The position numbers were made by a program, and so were the translations under genes. DNA of 64,000 nt from Chloroflexota bacterium (GTDB taxonomy: Bacteria > Chloroflexota > Chloroflexia > Chloroflexales > Herpetosiphonaceae). The stretch spans positions 62,001-126,000 of the forward strand of contig JAIUOC010000002.1 of assembly GCA_020161265.1 (NCBI GenBank), read 5' to 3'. Below, piece by piece: positions 18,120 through 26,856 of the stretch; the first letter of the stretch is position 1; the number at the start of each line of letters is the position of its first letter. The notes under the pieces were generated by a model. That model worked only from the letters and a program-made list of their open reading frames with translations, made no database searches and was not told where the DNA came from.

Positions 18120-18159
18120 CACAATTCCTCCAAAATTGGCCAAATCGAAACAAAAAAAC

Positions 18160-18188
18160 TTGACACAAAGCAGAAATCTATATACGAT
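18160..18188 (+). promoter_or_regulatory. Promoter of the 112-residue basic protein gene
   Basis: TTGACA (18160-18165) and TACGAT (18183-18188) are separated by 17 bases on the plus strand, with an AT-rich stretch around them. The gene starts about 75 bases downstream. Confidence 0.5.
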
Positions 18189-18262
18189 AAGGCTATACAG
18201 AGCAAGAATATTGAGAATGGCGTGTCGTCACAAGCATAGTATCATTTTCGGAGGCTAAAACC

Positions 18263-18601
18263 ATGGCAGAATTTACACTCTGGTCACCAGAAGAAATGCA
18301 AGAACGGGCAAAACCAAAGCGTGCCGTTCAGCGCGAAACCCGCGAACGCATTATTGCCGAGTATACCAATTATTTCCAAAACGCTAAAGCTGGTTTTGGT
18401 GGTCAAGTGGTATTAGGCGATGACGAAGACAAACGCAAGTTGCGAGCACTAGTACGCGAAGCTGCTAGCCGTAGTAACCTTGTATTACGCTTCCGCCCAA
18501 TCAAAGATAAAAACCGGATTGAATTTTTGGTGATCGACCCACAAAGCCAACCAGCTCGTAAAACTGGCGCTCGCCGTGGCCGCCCCAAAAAGAAAAGCTA
18601 A
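18263..18601 (+). CDS. Small basic protein with AT-hook-like tail
   Basis: A 112-residue protein with a strong ribosome site (GGAGG). Residues 1-60 are charged and helical. Residues 60-95 contain LRALVREAASRSNLVLRFRPIKDKNRIEFLVID, a possible alpha-beta unit. The last residues, RRGRPKKKS, match the AT-hook core (RGRP), which binds the minor groove of AT-rich DNA. It may be a chromosome-associated or regulatory protein; no named family is recognised. It is a single-gene unit closed by a perfect terminator, which suggests steady independent expression. Confidence 0.75.
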   Translation: MAEFTLWSPEEMQERAKPKRAVQRETRERIIAEYTNYFQNAKAGFGGQVVLGDDEDKRKLRALVREAASRSNLVLRFRPIKDKNRIEFLVIDPQSQPARKTGARRGRPKKKS

Positions 18602-18608
18602 ATAGATT

Positions 18609-18643
18609 AAAAAAGGATGTGGCATACACCACATCCTTTTTTT
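18609..18643. terminator. Strong intrinsic terminator
   Basis: GGATGTGG (18615-18622) pairs with CCACATCC (18629-18636). An A-run before the stem and seven T after it mean that it can act in both directions. It ends the 112-residue protein gene. Confidence 0.9.
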
Positions 18644-18647
18644 GGAT

Positions 18648-18680
18648 TTAAAAAACCCCTATGGATTAATCCACAGGGGC
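18648..18680 (-). terminator. Terminator of rplY
   Basis: On the minus strand CCCCT (18675-18679) and AGGGG (18656-18660) enclose a further pairing core, TGGATTAATCCA. A run of T follows (A-run at 18648-18655 on the plus strand). It lies six bases beyond the rplY stop. Confidence 0.8.
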
Positions 18681-18686
18681 ATTTAA

Positions 18687-19286
18687 TTATTCAGCAGCAG
18701 TTTCAGCGGCTGGAGCTTCTTCAGCTTGTGGATAACCCAAGGTCAAAATCAAGGTTTCAACATCATCGAGAATTTCCACGGTAGCTGGCAAGCTCAAATC
18801 TTTAACCAAGATTTGTTGGCCAACTTCAGTCAAGCTGCTTGCATCAATATCAATTTGATGTGGCACATCGCCTGGCAAAGCCCGCACCCGAATCACTGAT
18901 TGAACCAAGTTCAACACAGCGTTGCCACGGCTCACCAAATCGTTTTCGCCTTGCAATGCAACGTGAATATCCAATTCAACTGGCTCGTTGACATCAACAA
19001 CCCGCAAGTCGGCATGGATGATCCGATTGGTGACTGAGTTGCGTTGGACTTCCAACAAGAAGGCAGCTTGGCGTTTTTGGCCAGGGATGCTCAACTCGAT
19101 CAAGCCGCTATAGCCAGCTTGGTTGATCACTTTGTTAAATTCACGTTCGTCAACTTGGGCTGAGTAGGGTTCGATCCCACGGCCACAAATACCGATTGGC
19201 AAAATACCTTGGTCGCGCAAGCTTTGAACCTTTTTGCCGGTAATTTCACGCGGCTGGAGTGCCAACCGTAGAGTTTCGTTCGCCAT
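18687..19286 (-). CDS. rplY: 50S ribosomal protein L25 (CTC/TL5 long form)
   Basis: A 199-residue protein of the large ribosomal subunit that binds 5S rRNA. The N-terminal L25 barrel (about 5-95) includes GILPIGICGRG, and the C-terminal TL5 beta domain (about 100-185) includes GDVPHQIDIDASSL and DLSLPATVEIL. An acidic Ala/Glu-rich tail follows. The length matches the CTC-type long form also described as a general stress protein. It is expressed alone between rpoD and a dedicated terminator. Confidence 0.93.
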   Translation of the reverse strand: MANETLRLALQPREITGKKVQSLRDQGILPIGICGRGIEPYSAQVDEREFNKVINQAGYSGLIELSIPGQKRQAAFLLEVQRNSVTNRIIHADLRVVDVNEPVELDIHVALQGENDLVSRGNAVLNLVQSVIRVRALPGDVPHQIDIDASSLTEVGQQILVKDLSLPATVEILDDVETLILTLGYPQAEEAPAAETAAE

Positions 19287-19368
19287 TGCTATGCTACTCC
19301 ATGTAGAGTTAAAATAATCTTAGATCGCTGCAAAACTGCGATAGTGTACCATAAAACAGGTTGTTACG

Positions 19369-19408
19369 CAAAAAATCAACCCAACGCCACGTTAAATGTG
19401 CGCTGGGT
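19369..19408 (-). terminator. Terminator of the sigma factor gene
   Basis: On the minus strand ACCCAGCGC (19400-19408) pairs with GCGTTGGGT (19379-19387, one G-T pair), followed by a T-run (A-run at 19369-19375 on the plus strand). Confidence 0.8.
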
Positions 19409-19429
19409 CGGTAGTTTTAGCGCCATTCG

Positions 19430-20590
19430 TTAATCAAGATAGCCACGTAATTTCTTGCCAAGGTGGGGGTGACGGAGTTTACGCAAGGCCACAGCTTCGA
19501 TTTGGCGAATCCGTTCGCGGGTAATGCCAAATTCTAGCCCAACTTCTTCGAGAGTACGGTAGCGGCCATCTTTAAGGCCATAGCGCAATTGAATTATTTT
19601 GCGTTCGCGCTCAGGCAATTTTTGCAAAACTTCTTCAATTTGTTCGCGCAACATGGTCATGGCCGCAGCATCAACTGGGGTTGAAACTCGATCATCCTCA
19701 ATGAAATCGCCCATGCGGCCTTCGCCTTCTTGGCCAACTGGCATTTCTAGCGAAAGTGGGTGCATCGAGGCTTCCAAGGTGCGACGCACTTTCGAGGCGG
19801 TAATGCCCATCGCTTCGGCAATTTCTTCGGGCGTTGGTTCGCGCTGCATAGTTTGTTGCAACTTATGCGACGTTCGCTTAACTTGGCTAATTGCCTCGCC
19901 CATGTGCACAGGCAAGCGGATGGTGCGGCTTTGGTCGGCGATCGCCCGCGTAATTGCCTGGCGAATCCACCACGTCGCGTAGGTTGAGAACTTATGGCCC
20001 TTGGTGTAATCGAATTTCTCGACTGCCCGCATCAAGCCAATATTGCCCTCTTGCACCAGATCCATCATGGTCAAGCCATATGAGGTATATTTTTTGGCAA
20101 TCGAAACCACCAAACGCAAGTTGGCCTGAATCAAATGTTGACGAGCCGCTCGGCCAGTATCGATATGGCGTTTTAATGAAATCCGATCGCCATGTTCAAG
20201 CATGCCGTCATCTTGCAGCAACGTATCGTTGGCGGCGTGAGCCACTTCCATCTTCTTGGCCAGATCGACTTCTTCCGCCGCAGTCAGCAATGGTACTTGA
20301 CCAATTTCTTGCAAGTACATGCGCACTGGGTCGTCGAGCGCAATATCCGAAAGATCAGGCAAGGCTCCGTCGAGGTCGTGATCACTATCAAGATCTAAAT
20401 CGAGATCGAGGTCGGCAACGTTGGGCGCTTCATCTGCATCAACAACCTCGATCCCCGCTTCTTCGATTTGTTCGTAGAGGCTTTCGAGGGCTTCGATATT
20501 CGTTTCTGGCTCTGGCAACACGCTGAGAATGTCTTCGCGTTTGATGCGGTTTTGATTTTTTGCCGCAAGCTCCAGTAGCTTGTCAATCAT
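19430..20590 (-). CDS. rpoD: Primary RNA polymerase sigma factor (SigA/RpoD)
   Basis: A 386-residue sigma-70 factor. An N-terminal 90-residue region is rich in Asp and Glu, with an unusual alternating Asp-Leu run near residues 62-76. Region 1.2 begins [16 protein letters not shown]. Region 2.4 includes [24 protein letters not shown] (minus-10 recognition), and region 4.2 includes [30 protein letters not shown] (minus-35 recognition). These residues are those of a group 1 sigma, consistent with TTGACA/TATAAT-like promoters seen elsewhere in this window. GGAGGA lies about nine bases before the ATG. Confidence 0.94.
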   Translation of the reverse strand: MIDKLLELAAKNQNRIKREDILSVLPEPETNIEALESLYEQIEEAGIEVVDADEAPNVADLDLDLDLDSDHDLDGALPDLSDIALDDPVRMYLQEIGQVPLLTAAEEVDLAKKMEVAHAANDTLLQDDGMLEHGDRISLKRHIDTGRAARQHLIQANLRLVVSIAKKYTSYGLTMMDLVQEGNIGLMRAVEKFDYTKGHKFSTYATWWIRQAITRAIADQSRTIRLPVHMGEAISQVKRTSHKLQQTMQREPTPEEIAEAMGITASKVRRTLEASMHPLSLEMPVGQEGEGRMGDFIEDDRVSTPVDAAAMTMLREQIEEVLQKLPERERKIIQLRYGLKDGRYRTLEEVGLEFGITRERIRQIEAVALRKLRHPHLGKKLRGYLD

Positions 20591-20908
20591 TGAAATGGCT
20601 CCTCCGAGGTTGAGTCGCAGGCAAGATGTTTCTATCTAAACTAATGATCGAACGCCGCCCCCCAAGCATCGGCACGAGGCGCGGCGACAGTTTATCTATA
20701 CATGCCTGAATGCTAAGGCAAATTGTGGCAATCTCATCGCGGTATTGTGCGTGCTGTGATGCCGTTGCTCGTAAGAGCAACAGCATTTAGCCACTCATTT
20801 CACTATAGCATTGTTCATAGTTGATCGTCAACCCTCTCGAAGTACTTTTTAACTAGCAATCTCCATCTTTTGACTGATCACGTTTAGGAAGAATGGATTA
20901 TTGCACAC
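20591..20908. other. Intergenic region between the herA-like gene and rpoD
   Basis: This 318-base gap holds the rpoD leader and no supported gene. A hairpin, GTTGCTC (20764-20770) with GAGCAAC (20775-20781), extended by imperfect TGC/GCA pairs, could end the herA-like transcript, but it lacks a T-run. No clear minus-strand promoter for rpoD was picked out. Confidence 0.4.
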
Positions 20909-22534
20909 TTAAAATAATTCGTCAGCTTCTTGATCGATCAGTTCTGGGGTGCGCGGTCGCAAACTTGGCCCACGTCGATTACCCTGCATCATCGCTTCAT
21001 AAAAGGCTTTATCATAGGCTCGGGTACGCATCACCACTGGCATCGGCACAGCATGGCCCAACATCATGGCTTGCTGGCGCGAATCAAGCGAGGCCAACAC
21101 GGTTTTCAAGCCTTTCGAGCCACCAACGCCCATAAATACCGCATCAATATCGCGATCATCGTTGAGCAAGGCGGTAATTCGCGAACCAAGTTGGCTCATC
21201 ACTTCGTTATCAATCGATGATGGCCGTTGATCAACCACCAACAATGTGACCGAATACTTGCGTAATTCGCGGGCAATTTTGCCGAAAATGGTTTGCTTGG
21301 CCAAGCTGGGTGTAAGAAAATTATGCGCTTCCTCAATCGTAATCATCAGTTGCGGCGGTTTATCGCTCGATTTTTTTGTGGCAAGGAAGGTTTCGGTACG
21401 CCGCACCCATTCATCATAAATCAGGCGCGTCAGAATATTTGAAACCAACATATAGGCCAATTCACTGCGATATTGACCAAACTCTACCACTACATTTTTA
21501 CCAGCCAACAAGGCATCAATAATTTGGCGAATTGATGATTGGCTCGATTTGCGAGTGACAAATTTGAGTTGCTCAAGCTGGGCTAATTTGCGCGAAAGTG
21601 CCGACATCGATGACATATTCGCGCCAGTCGATTCGACAAATTCCTTGAGTTGTTCTGTATCTAATTCACGCAGTTTTTGAATCCAATCGTCGCCAAAACG
21701 CTGAGCACAAATAAAGGCCGATTCTGCCGCAGTCGGATTGAGATTCAGCGCATCTTGCAATAATAAAATATCATCAACCCGAATTTCATTCAGGCCAATC
21801 GTAATATCACCATCGTATTTTACTCCGCGCCGCCGTGACGACTCAGGATCAAGCGTGTAGATATAGACTTGGCCAGGAAAAAGCTGTGCTAAGCCCTTAA
21901 CTTCTTGAATCTTATCCTCGGTTGTACCGCTCCAGCCATATTCGGAGTGCATATCAAAAATCAAATTACTCGCAGCATTATGTTTAATTACGCCGCATAA
22001 TAATAAACGCGTTAAGAATGATTTACCTGTGCCCGATTTACCAAACACACCATTCGAACGCTCAACAAAGCGCTCAAGATCGATACAGACTGGGACATCC
22101 ATATCCAAAGGCGTGCCCATTTGAAACTTGCCATCGCCCTCAGCCCCAAACACCAAGCCAAAATCATCCTCGCTGGCCTCGTAAATTGGCGCAAAATGGG
22201 CAGGAATAGTCTTAACTGGGCGGGGTGTTTCGAGTGAATCTTCGGGCAACATCAATTGAGGGGTTAATTTAAATGTGCCATAGGTGTTACGCCCAGCCAA
22301 AATCTCACGCAACAACGGGTGCTCATCATCCGGCGGATCAGCCAAAATCGAAAGGCTAGTAGCGGCCAGTTGCACATCGGTCAACATTGAAAAAAAGCGG
22401 TTTTGGCGGCCTTGCACCACCATAAATTGACCAACGCGCAAACGCTCAATTTCGTAGCGTTCATCTAAACGGGCGGTTAGGCCTTCCAATAATGAGCCAC
22501 TGGTTACTAGCCCAATCCGTGTTGCATGTGCCAT
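20909..22534 (-). CDS. HerA-like ATPase (HAS-barrel and DUF87)
   Basis: A 541-residue protein with an N-terminal beta-barrel (about 5-130) like the HAS barrel of HerA, then a RecA-like ATPase. Walker A is GKSGTGKS, with GVFGKSGTGKSFLTRLLL in context. Walker B is MITIEEAHNF, and a late VVDQRPSSIDNEVMSQLGSR segment corresponds to the FtsK/HerA sensor and arginine region. HerA forms a hexameric DNA translocase, usually with the nuclease NurA for end resection. No nurA neighbour is seen, so its partner is unknown. The ATG at 22534 follows GGAG by nine bases; a longer frame exists but lacks a ribosome site. Confidence 0.85.
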   Translation of the reverse strand: MAHATRIGLVTSGSLLEGLTARLDERYEIERLRVGQFMVVQGRQNRFFSMLTDVQLAATSLSILADPPDDEHPLLREILAGRNTYGTFKLTPQLMLPEDSLETPRPVKTIPAHFAPIYEASEDDFGLVFGAEGDGKFQMGTPLDMDVPVCIDLERFVERSNGVFGKSGTGKSFLTRLLLCGVIKHNAASNLIFDMHSEYGWSGTTEDKIQEVKGLAQLFPGQVYIYTLDPESSRRRGVKYDGDITIGLNEIRVDDILLLQDALNLNPTAAESAFICAQRFGDDWIQKLRELDTEQLKEFVESTGANMSSMSALSRKLAQLEQLKFVTRKSSQSSIRQIIDALLAGKNVVVEFGQYRSELAYMLVSNILTRLIYDEWVRRTETFLATKKSSDKPPQLMITIEEAHNFLTPSLAKQTIFGKIARELRKYSVTLLVVDQRPSSIDNEVMSQLGSRITALLNDDRDIDAVFMGVGGSKGLKTVLASLDSRQQAMMLGHAVPMPVVMRTRAYDKAFYEAMMQGNRRGPSLRPRTPELIDQEADELF

Positions 22535-22910
22535 ACTCAAAAACTCCGTACAAACTCGGTACCTCATTTTAGCACATCTGCGCGACTGCAACAATGCAGG
22601 TTTGCTGGTCAGGGTTTGATCCACGAAGAGCACGAAGACTGAAACCACGAAGGCCACGAAGAGCGCGAAGGGTTCTATTCCCAAAGCTTCATCCCTCATC
22701 CTTTTATGCCTCATCCTTTTATGCCTCTGCGTTAAAACGTTACTCCTTTTTTGACTTTTGATTTCTGTCTTTTGCCTTGACTTGGCTTACATCTTGCTAG
22801 AAGCGTGGAGCCTTTTTCAAACTACGGTTGATCGCTACGATACAATAGAGTCAAAGCCGATCAACAAGTTAAGAGCAGTATCGCCGCTTGGTGCAAGGAG
22901 CAATGAGCTT
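22535..22910. other. Intergenic region with decayed repeats
   Basis: No gene is supported between the divergent herA-like and ABC genes. 22621-22671 holds degenerate CCACGAAG units (two CCACGAAG and three further ACGAAG or GCGAAG copies). 22694-22723 holds two exact tandem copies of the 15-mer CCTCATCCTTTTATG. Similar filler is known from intergenic DNA of filamentous Chloroflexota. A TACAAT (22841-22846) could be the minus-10 box of the ABC operon, but no matching minus-35 was found. Confidence 0.5.
22694..22723. repeat. Exact 15-bp tandem repeat (two copies)
   Basis: CCTCATCCTTTTATG occurs at 22694-22708 and again at 22709-22723 without a mismatch. It is part of the repeat-derived filler between the herA-like and ABC transporter genes. 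Confidence 0.9.
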
Positions 22911-23903
22911 ATGCAAGCACATGCCGGTCAATCGCTGATTCAACTTCAGCAGGTGACAAAGCGTTTTGGCGATCGCGACGTGGTGCGCGATGTTTCATGG
23001 AATATTCAGCCTGGCGAGATTTTTGGCATCGTCGGGCCATCGGGCTGTGGTAAAACCACCACAGTGCGCTTGATGACGGGCGTTTATATCCCAACAACTG
23101 GCTCAGTCAGCGTATTGGGCAAAAATCCCGCCACATTCAATGCCCGCGATCGCGAGCAACTGGGTTATATGCCGCAACTCTTCGTACTATACCCCAACCT
23201 GAATGTGATTGAAAATATGCGCTTTGCCGCTTCGATGTATGGCGTTTCGCTAACCAAGCGTCGTAAACGGATCGACGAATTATTGAACTTTGTCGAGCTG
23301 GATCAAGCCCGTCGTACATTGGCTGGCAATATTTCGGGCGGGATGCAACGGCGTTTACAATTAGCTGCTGCCTTGGTGCATGAGCCAGAATTATTATTTG
23401 TTGATGAGCCAACCGCTGGCATCGATCCAGTGCTGCGTGGCCGCTTCTGGGATCAATTTCAAGAACTCAAGGCTATGGGCAAATCGCTGGTCGTCACCAC
23501 CCAATATGTCAATGAGGTTGCCTATTGTGATCGGGTGGCCGTGATGCGCGATGGCCAATTATTGCTGGTCGATACGCCCGATGGCTTGCGCCGCCGCGCC
23601 TTAGGCAGCGACGTGCTGACAATTCGGGTTGATGCTGATGATCTACGCAGTGCCGTGCGAATTTTGAGCCGCCACCAATTGGTGTTGGGGATTGAACGGC
23701 CACACAATGCACCGCTGGGCAGCATGATGGTCTATGTTGACGATGCCAGCACAGCGTTGCCTGAATTGCTGGCCGCCCTCGCCACCGACCCAACCATCGA
23801 TACCCGCCAAGTTGGCGAATATAACCCACCATTCGACGATATTTTCATCACCTTGATGGAACGGCTTGAGCAACCAGAGACCAAGGAGCAGAGCAATGGT
23901 TAA
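22911..23903 (+). CDS. ABC exporter ATP-binding protein
   Basis: A 330-residue ATPase with Walker A GPSGCGKTT, signature NISGGMQRRLQLAAAL, and Walker B LLFVDEPTAGIDP. The last 100 residues form a regulatory extension common in ABC-2 exporters of the drug-resistance type (CcmA/DrrA-like). The ATG at 22911 has AAGGAG ten bases upstream; an in-frame earlier ATG at 22758 lies in repeat-rich intergenic DNA and is rejected. It overlaps the permease gene by eight bases. Confidence 0.88.
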   Translation: MQAHAGQSLIQLQQVTKRFGDRDVVRDVSWNIQPGEIFGIVGPSGCGKTTTVRLMTGVYIPTTGSVSVLGKNPATFNARDREQLGYMPQLFVLYPNLNVIENMRFAASMYGVSLTKRRKRIDELLNFVELDQARRTLAGNISGGMQRRLQLAAALVHEPELLFVDEPTAGIDPVLRGRFWDQFQELKAMGKSLVVTTQYVNEVAYCDRVAVMRDGQLLLVDTPDGLRRRALGSDVLTIRVDADDLRSAVRILSRHQLVLGIERPHNAPLGSMMVYVDDASTALPELLAALATDPTIDTRQVGEYNPPFDDIFITLMERLEQPETKEQSNG

Positions 23904-25422
23904 AGATTTAGTGCGCATCTTTGCGTTCTGTGCCAAAGAATTAAATGCAGTGCGGCGACAACCCTTGCTTTTGGTTGGCTTGATCATCGGGCCATTTTTG
24001 ATTCTCTCGCTGTTTGGGGTCGGCTATCAAGGCGAGCAACCAAAATTGCGCACGGGCATCGTCGTGCCACCAGGCCATCGCGACGATCCCCAAGTAACGG
24101 AATTGCTCAAGCGCATCAGCAATACCTTTGTGATCGATCCACAGCGGCATATCTATGAAAGTGAGGAGCCAGCCGTCGCAGCGCTCAACAACGACGAGCT
24201 AGATTTGGTCGAAATTTTCCCGCTGGAGATGACCACAGTCTACTCTACGGGCAAGGCAGTTGATATTCGCTTTATCTATAGCGAAGTTGACCCATTGCTA
24301 CGCTCGTGGATTGAATATCTTTCGTATACCCAAATTAATGAGCTGAACAAAGGCATGTTGTTTAGCGTGGTTGGCCAGAGCCAGCAGCAAATTGGCACAT
24401 TGCGCGATTATGTCAGCGATGCTCGCCAGCAAATTAGCCAATTGCGCGAACAACTCAACAGCAACAAACGCGACGAAGCTCGCCAAACTATCAAAACATT
24501 ACGCGAATCGGGAGCTTTGCAATTAATTGCCTTATCGATGACCCAAAATGGAGCCAGCGAAACCAGCAGCTCAACCCAAAGCCTTAGCTCATTCCAAGCC
24601 TCGCTCGATAGTCTTGATCGCGATTTGGCCGCAGGCGGAACCTTGGAGCAGCAAGATCAGAAATTAGCGGAACTCGATACACGGCTCGGTGAGCTTGATC
24701 AACAGGCTGATCGGGTTCAAGCCATCGATCCGGCAGTCGTTGTTTCGCCATTACGCTCGGTTGCCAACAATCTTGCGCCAATCGAAAGCCTTGGCGATAT
24801 CACCAAAGATCCCGCGACGGCCTATGTACGTTTTTATACCCCAGCAGTGCTAGCGCTTTTGCTGCAACATATGATGGTGACCTTAGCAGGGTTGTCGCTA
24901 GTACGCGAGTTGCAACAAGGCTCACTTGAAATGTTTCGGGTCTCGCCGCTCTCAGCCTTCCAAACCTTGATTGGCAAATATGCCAGTTACACAATTTTGG
25001 CAGCAGTGATTGTCAGTGTGTTGGTCTCGTTAATGGTGTTTGGGCTAGGCGTGCCTTTCTACACAGGCCAATTGCTCAATTTCGCCTTATTGACATTTAT
25101 GCTGACCATCGCCTCGCTAGGTATTGGCTTTTTCATCTCATCGGTGGTCAGCACTGATAGCCAAGCAGTCCAATTCTCGATGTTGGTATTGCTCATGTCG
25201 GTTTTCTTTAGCGGCTTCTTCATCTCGCTAAAATCGTTTTTGCCGTTTGTGCAGAATATTGCTCGTGGCTTGCCCGTCACCCATGGCATTGCCAATTATC
25301 AACAAATTATGTTGCTCAACCGTGCACCAGCGGCTAGCACCTATATTTGGCTTGGTGGAATAGCCTTGGTATCCTTTTTGCTTAGTTGGTTGATATTCAG
25401 TCGTCAATTTCAACGCAAATAG
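23896..25422 (+). CDS. ABC-2 type permease with large extracytoplasmic domain
   Basis: A 508-residue membrane protein. One helix lies at the N-terminus (about 20-42). A soluble domain of about 260 residues follows (about 45-310), with a coiled-coil rich in Gln and Arg (around QIGTLRDYVSDARQQISQLREQL), then five to six helices (about 320-505). This is the YhgE/ABC2_membrane_3 arrangement of exporters. AAGGAG lies seven bases before the ATG. It works with the ATPase with which it overlaps; the exported molecule is unknown. Three small envelope-linked genes follow on the same strand. Confidence 0.87.
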   Translation: MVKDLVRIFAFCAKELNAVRRQPLLLVGLIIGPFLILSLFGVGYQGEQPKLRTGIVVPPGHRDDPQVTELLKRISNTFVIDPQRHIYESEEPAVAALNNDELDLVEIFPLEMTTVYSTGKAVDIRFIYSEVDPLLRSWIEYLSYTQINELNKGMLFSVVGQSQQQIGTLRDYVSDARQQISQLREQLNSNKRDEARQTIKTLRESGALQLIALSMTQNGASETSSSTQSLSSFQASLDSLDRDLAAGGTLEQQDQKLAELDTRLGELDQQADRVQAIDPAVVVSPLRSVANNLAPIESLGDITKDPATAYVRFYTPAVLALLLQHMMVTLAGLSLVRELQQGSLEMFRVSPLSAFQTLIGKYASYTILAAVIVSVLVSLMVFGLGVPFYTGQLLNFALLTFMLTIASLGIGFFISSVVSTDSQAVQFSMLVLLMSVFFSGFFISLKSFLPFVQNIARGLPVTHGIANYQQIMLLNRAPAASTYIWLGGIALVSFLLSWLIFSRQFQRK

Positions 25423-25461
25423 CGACATCGTTTATCAAGCACATAAGTTGGAGGAAACGCA

Positions 25462-25713
25462 ATGCTTGGACATTTCTTCAAAAGTATTTGGATGGCTGCC
25501 AAATATTTCCTGTTGGGGCTAGCAACCGCCGCCCTAACTGCGCCACAAACTGGTGCTGAAAGCCGTCAACTCTTGAAAAAACGCATCTTGGGCTTGTTTG
25601 ATCAAACGCTGCCAACCACCCCCAGCTCGATCGAACATAGCGACCACGGTGCGGCGGCCCTCGATAAACAAGAATATTGGCAAAATGGTGCTGAAAAGCA
25701 CGCTGTATTGTAA
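25462..25713 (+). CDS. YtxH-like small membrane protein
   Basis: An 83-residue protein with one N-terminal membrane helix followed by LTAPQTGAESRQLLKKRI. This matches the YtxH pattern (APxSGxExRxxL), a family of stress-linked single-pass proteins. The C-terminal half is polar and low in structure. GGAGGA precedes the ATG. It lies between the ABC permease and the rhomboid gene, with gaps of 39 and 14 bases, so it is likely part of the same transcript. Confidence 0.65.
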   Translation: MLGHFFKSIWMAAKYFLLGLATAALTAPQTGAESRQLLKKRILGLFDQTLPTTPSSIEHSDHGAAALDKQEYWQNGAEKHAVL

Positions 25714-25727
25714 GGAGGGCTAGCGCT

Positions 25728-26417
25728 ATGTTTCCATTAGGCGACGATAACTCCAAACTACGGCGGCGCGGCTATGTAACCTATGGCCTGATTGCGCTCA
25801 ATGTGTTGGTATTCTTGTATGAATTTTCATTGGGCAGCGAAAGCCAAGCCTTGCAAGATTTTATTATGACATGGGGCGCAGTACCCGAACGGATTGCTGC
25901 TGGCGATGGCCTGATCACCTTATTGACTTCGATGTTTTTGCACGGTGGTTGGGCACACTTAATTGGTAATATGCTGTTTCTGTTTGTTTTTGGCGATAAT
26001 GTTGAAGATGCCTTTGGCCATGTCAAATACTTAGCTTTTTATCTGATTACTGGATTAATCGCTACGGCGGCACACATTCTGCTTAATCTCAATTCAGCTA
26101 GCGCTGGAATTCCCAGCGTCGGTGCATCAGGGGCAATTTCGGGTGTGCTCGGAGCCTATATCGTCATGTTTCGCAGCAATTCGGTCAAAGTCTTGCTCGG
26201 ACGTTTCGTTCAAACGGTTCCTGCTTGGATGATGATTGGTTTGTGGGCAGTGCAGCAATTTATTGCAACGTTTGCCACAATCACCACAACTAGCCAAACC
26301 AGCGGCGGTGTCGCCTATGCTGCTCACGCTGGTGGGTTCATCGCTGGGGTTGTGATTGGCTTTGTGCTAAGCCGCATCCAACCAGCTCCGCAATTAGCCC
26401 AGCGCCGTAAAGCCTAA
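25728..26417 (+). CDS. Rhomboid-family intramembrane serine protease
   Basis: A 229-residue polytopic protein with six or seven helices. The loop-1 and helix-2 motif GGWAHLIGNMLFLFVFGDNVED, the catalytic serine motif VGASGAISGVLGAY, and the catalytic histidine in AAHAGGFIAG are all present and correctly ordered, so it should be active. It would cut membrane proteins near or within the bilayer. AAGGAGG precedes the start. The neighbouring small membrane proteins (YtxH-like upstream, repeat-motif protein downstream) are possible partners, but this is inference. Confidence 0.92.
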   Translation: MFPLGDDNSKLRRRGYVTYGLIALNVLVFLYEFSLGSESQALQDFIMTWGAVPERIAAGDGLITLLTSMFLHGGWAHLIGNMLFLFVFGDNVEDAFGHVKYLAFYLITGLIATAAHILLNLNSASAGIPSVGASGAISGVLGAYIVMFRSNSVKVLLGRFVQTVPAWMMIGLWAVQQFIATFATITTTSQTSGGVAYAAHAGGFIAGVVIGFVLSRIQPAPQLAQRRKA

Positions 26418-26437
26418 TTAATTTGGAGGAATTGATA

Positions 26438-26800
26438 ATGAGCAATCACGAAAACAATCATGATGAACGCGGTTTCGGCGAAAAAGCCAAAGATTTTATT
26501 CAAAATTTGTTTGATCGCGATGAAACGCCAAATGAGCAACCAACAACCGAAGAATCAAACAAGCCACGCGATCGCGGAATTACTGAATACACCAAAGATT
26601 TTGTTAGCAATGTTTTTGGCAATGATCGTGGCTACGAACGGCGTGAAGAAGGCGAAGCGAATACTCCTCACGATCGTGGTATCGTTGAATATACCAAGGA
26701 TTTCGTGGGCGGCTTAGTTGGTCGTGATCGCGATGAAGATCCAACCAACACCGCAGTTGAAAAAGCTCGCGAGCAAAACGAACGTCAACAAGGCCAATAA
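26438..26800 (+). CDS. Hydrophilic protein with three copies of an RG-KDF motif
   Basis: A 120-residue, highly charged protein without membrane segments. It carries three related units: ERGFGEKAKDFIQNLFDRDE, DRGITEYTKDFVSNVFG and DRGIVEYTKDFVGGLVGRD. Each may form a short amphipathic helix separated by disordered acidic linkers. I recognise no family. GGAGGA lies seven bases before the ATG. It is the last gene of the ABC-YtxH-rhomboid run and is followed by a good terminator. Amphipathic repeats beside membrane-stress genes suggest reversible membrane binding, but that is only a guess. Confidence 0.7.
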   Translation: MSNHENNHDERGFGEKAKDFIQNLFDRDETPNEQPTTEESNKPRDRGITEYTKDFVSNVFGNDRGYERREEGEANTPHDRGIVEYTKDFVGGLVGRDRDEDPTNTAVEKAREQNERQQGQ

Positions 26801-26819
26801 ATTTAATTGAGCCAAAAAG

Positions 26820-26856
26820 CAACGCAATCGGTTAGCATCGATTGCGTTGTTTGTTT
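26820..26856 (+). terminator. Intrinsic terminator
   Basis: Perfect 11-bp arms CAACGCAATCG (26820-26830) and CGATTGCGTTG (26839-26849) are followed by a T-rich tail. It ends the plus-strand run that starts at 22911 and faces the TetR gene. Confidence 0.85.

Noticed and set aside
22535..22714. N-terminal extension of the HerA-like ATPase with a hydrophobic stretch
   Set aside because: It is translated from the CCACGAAG repeat filler, and the ATG at 22534 has a ribosome site and gives the normal HAS-barrel start.
22758..22910. N-terminal extension of the ABC ATPase
   Set aside because: The extra 51 residues are encoded by repeat-rich intergenic DNA, match no ABC family, and have no ribosome site; ATG 22911 has AAGGAG.
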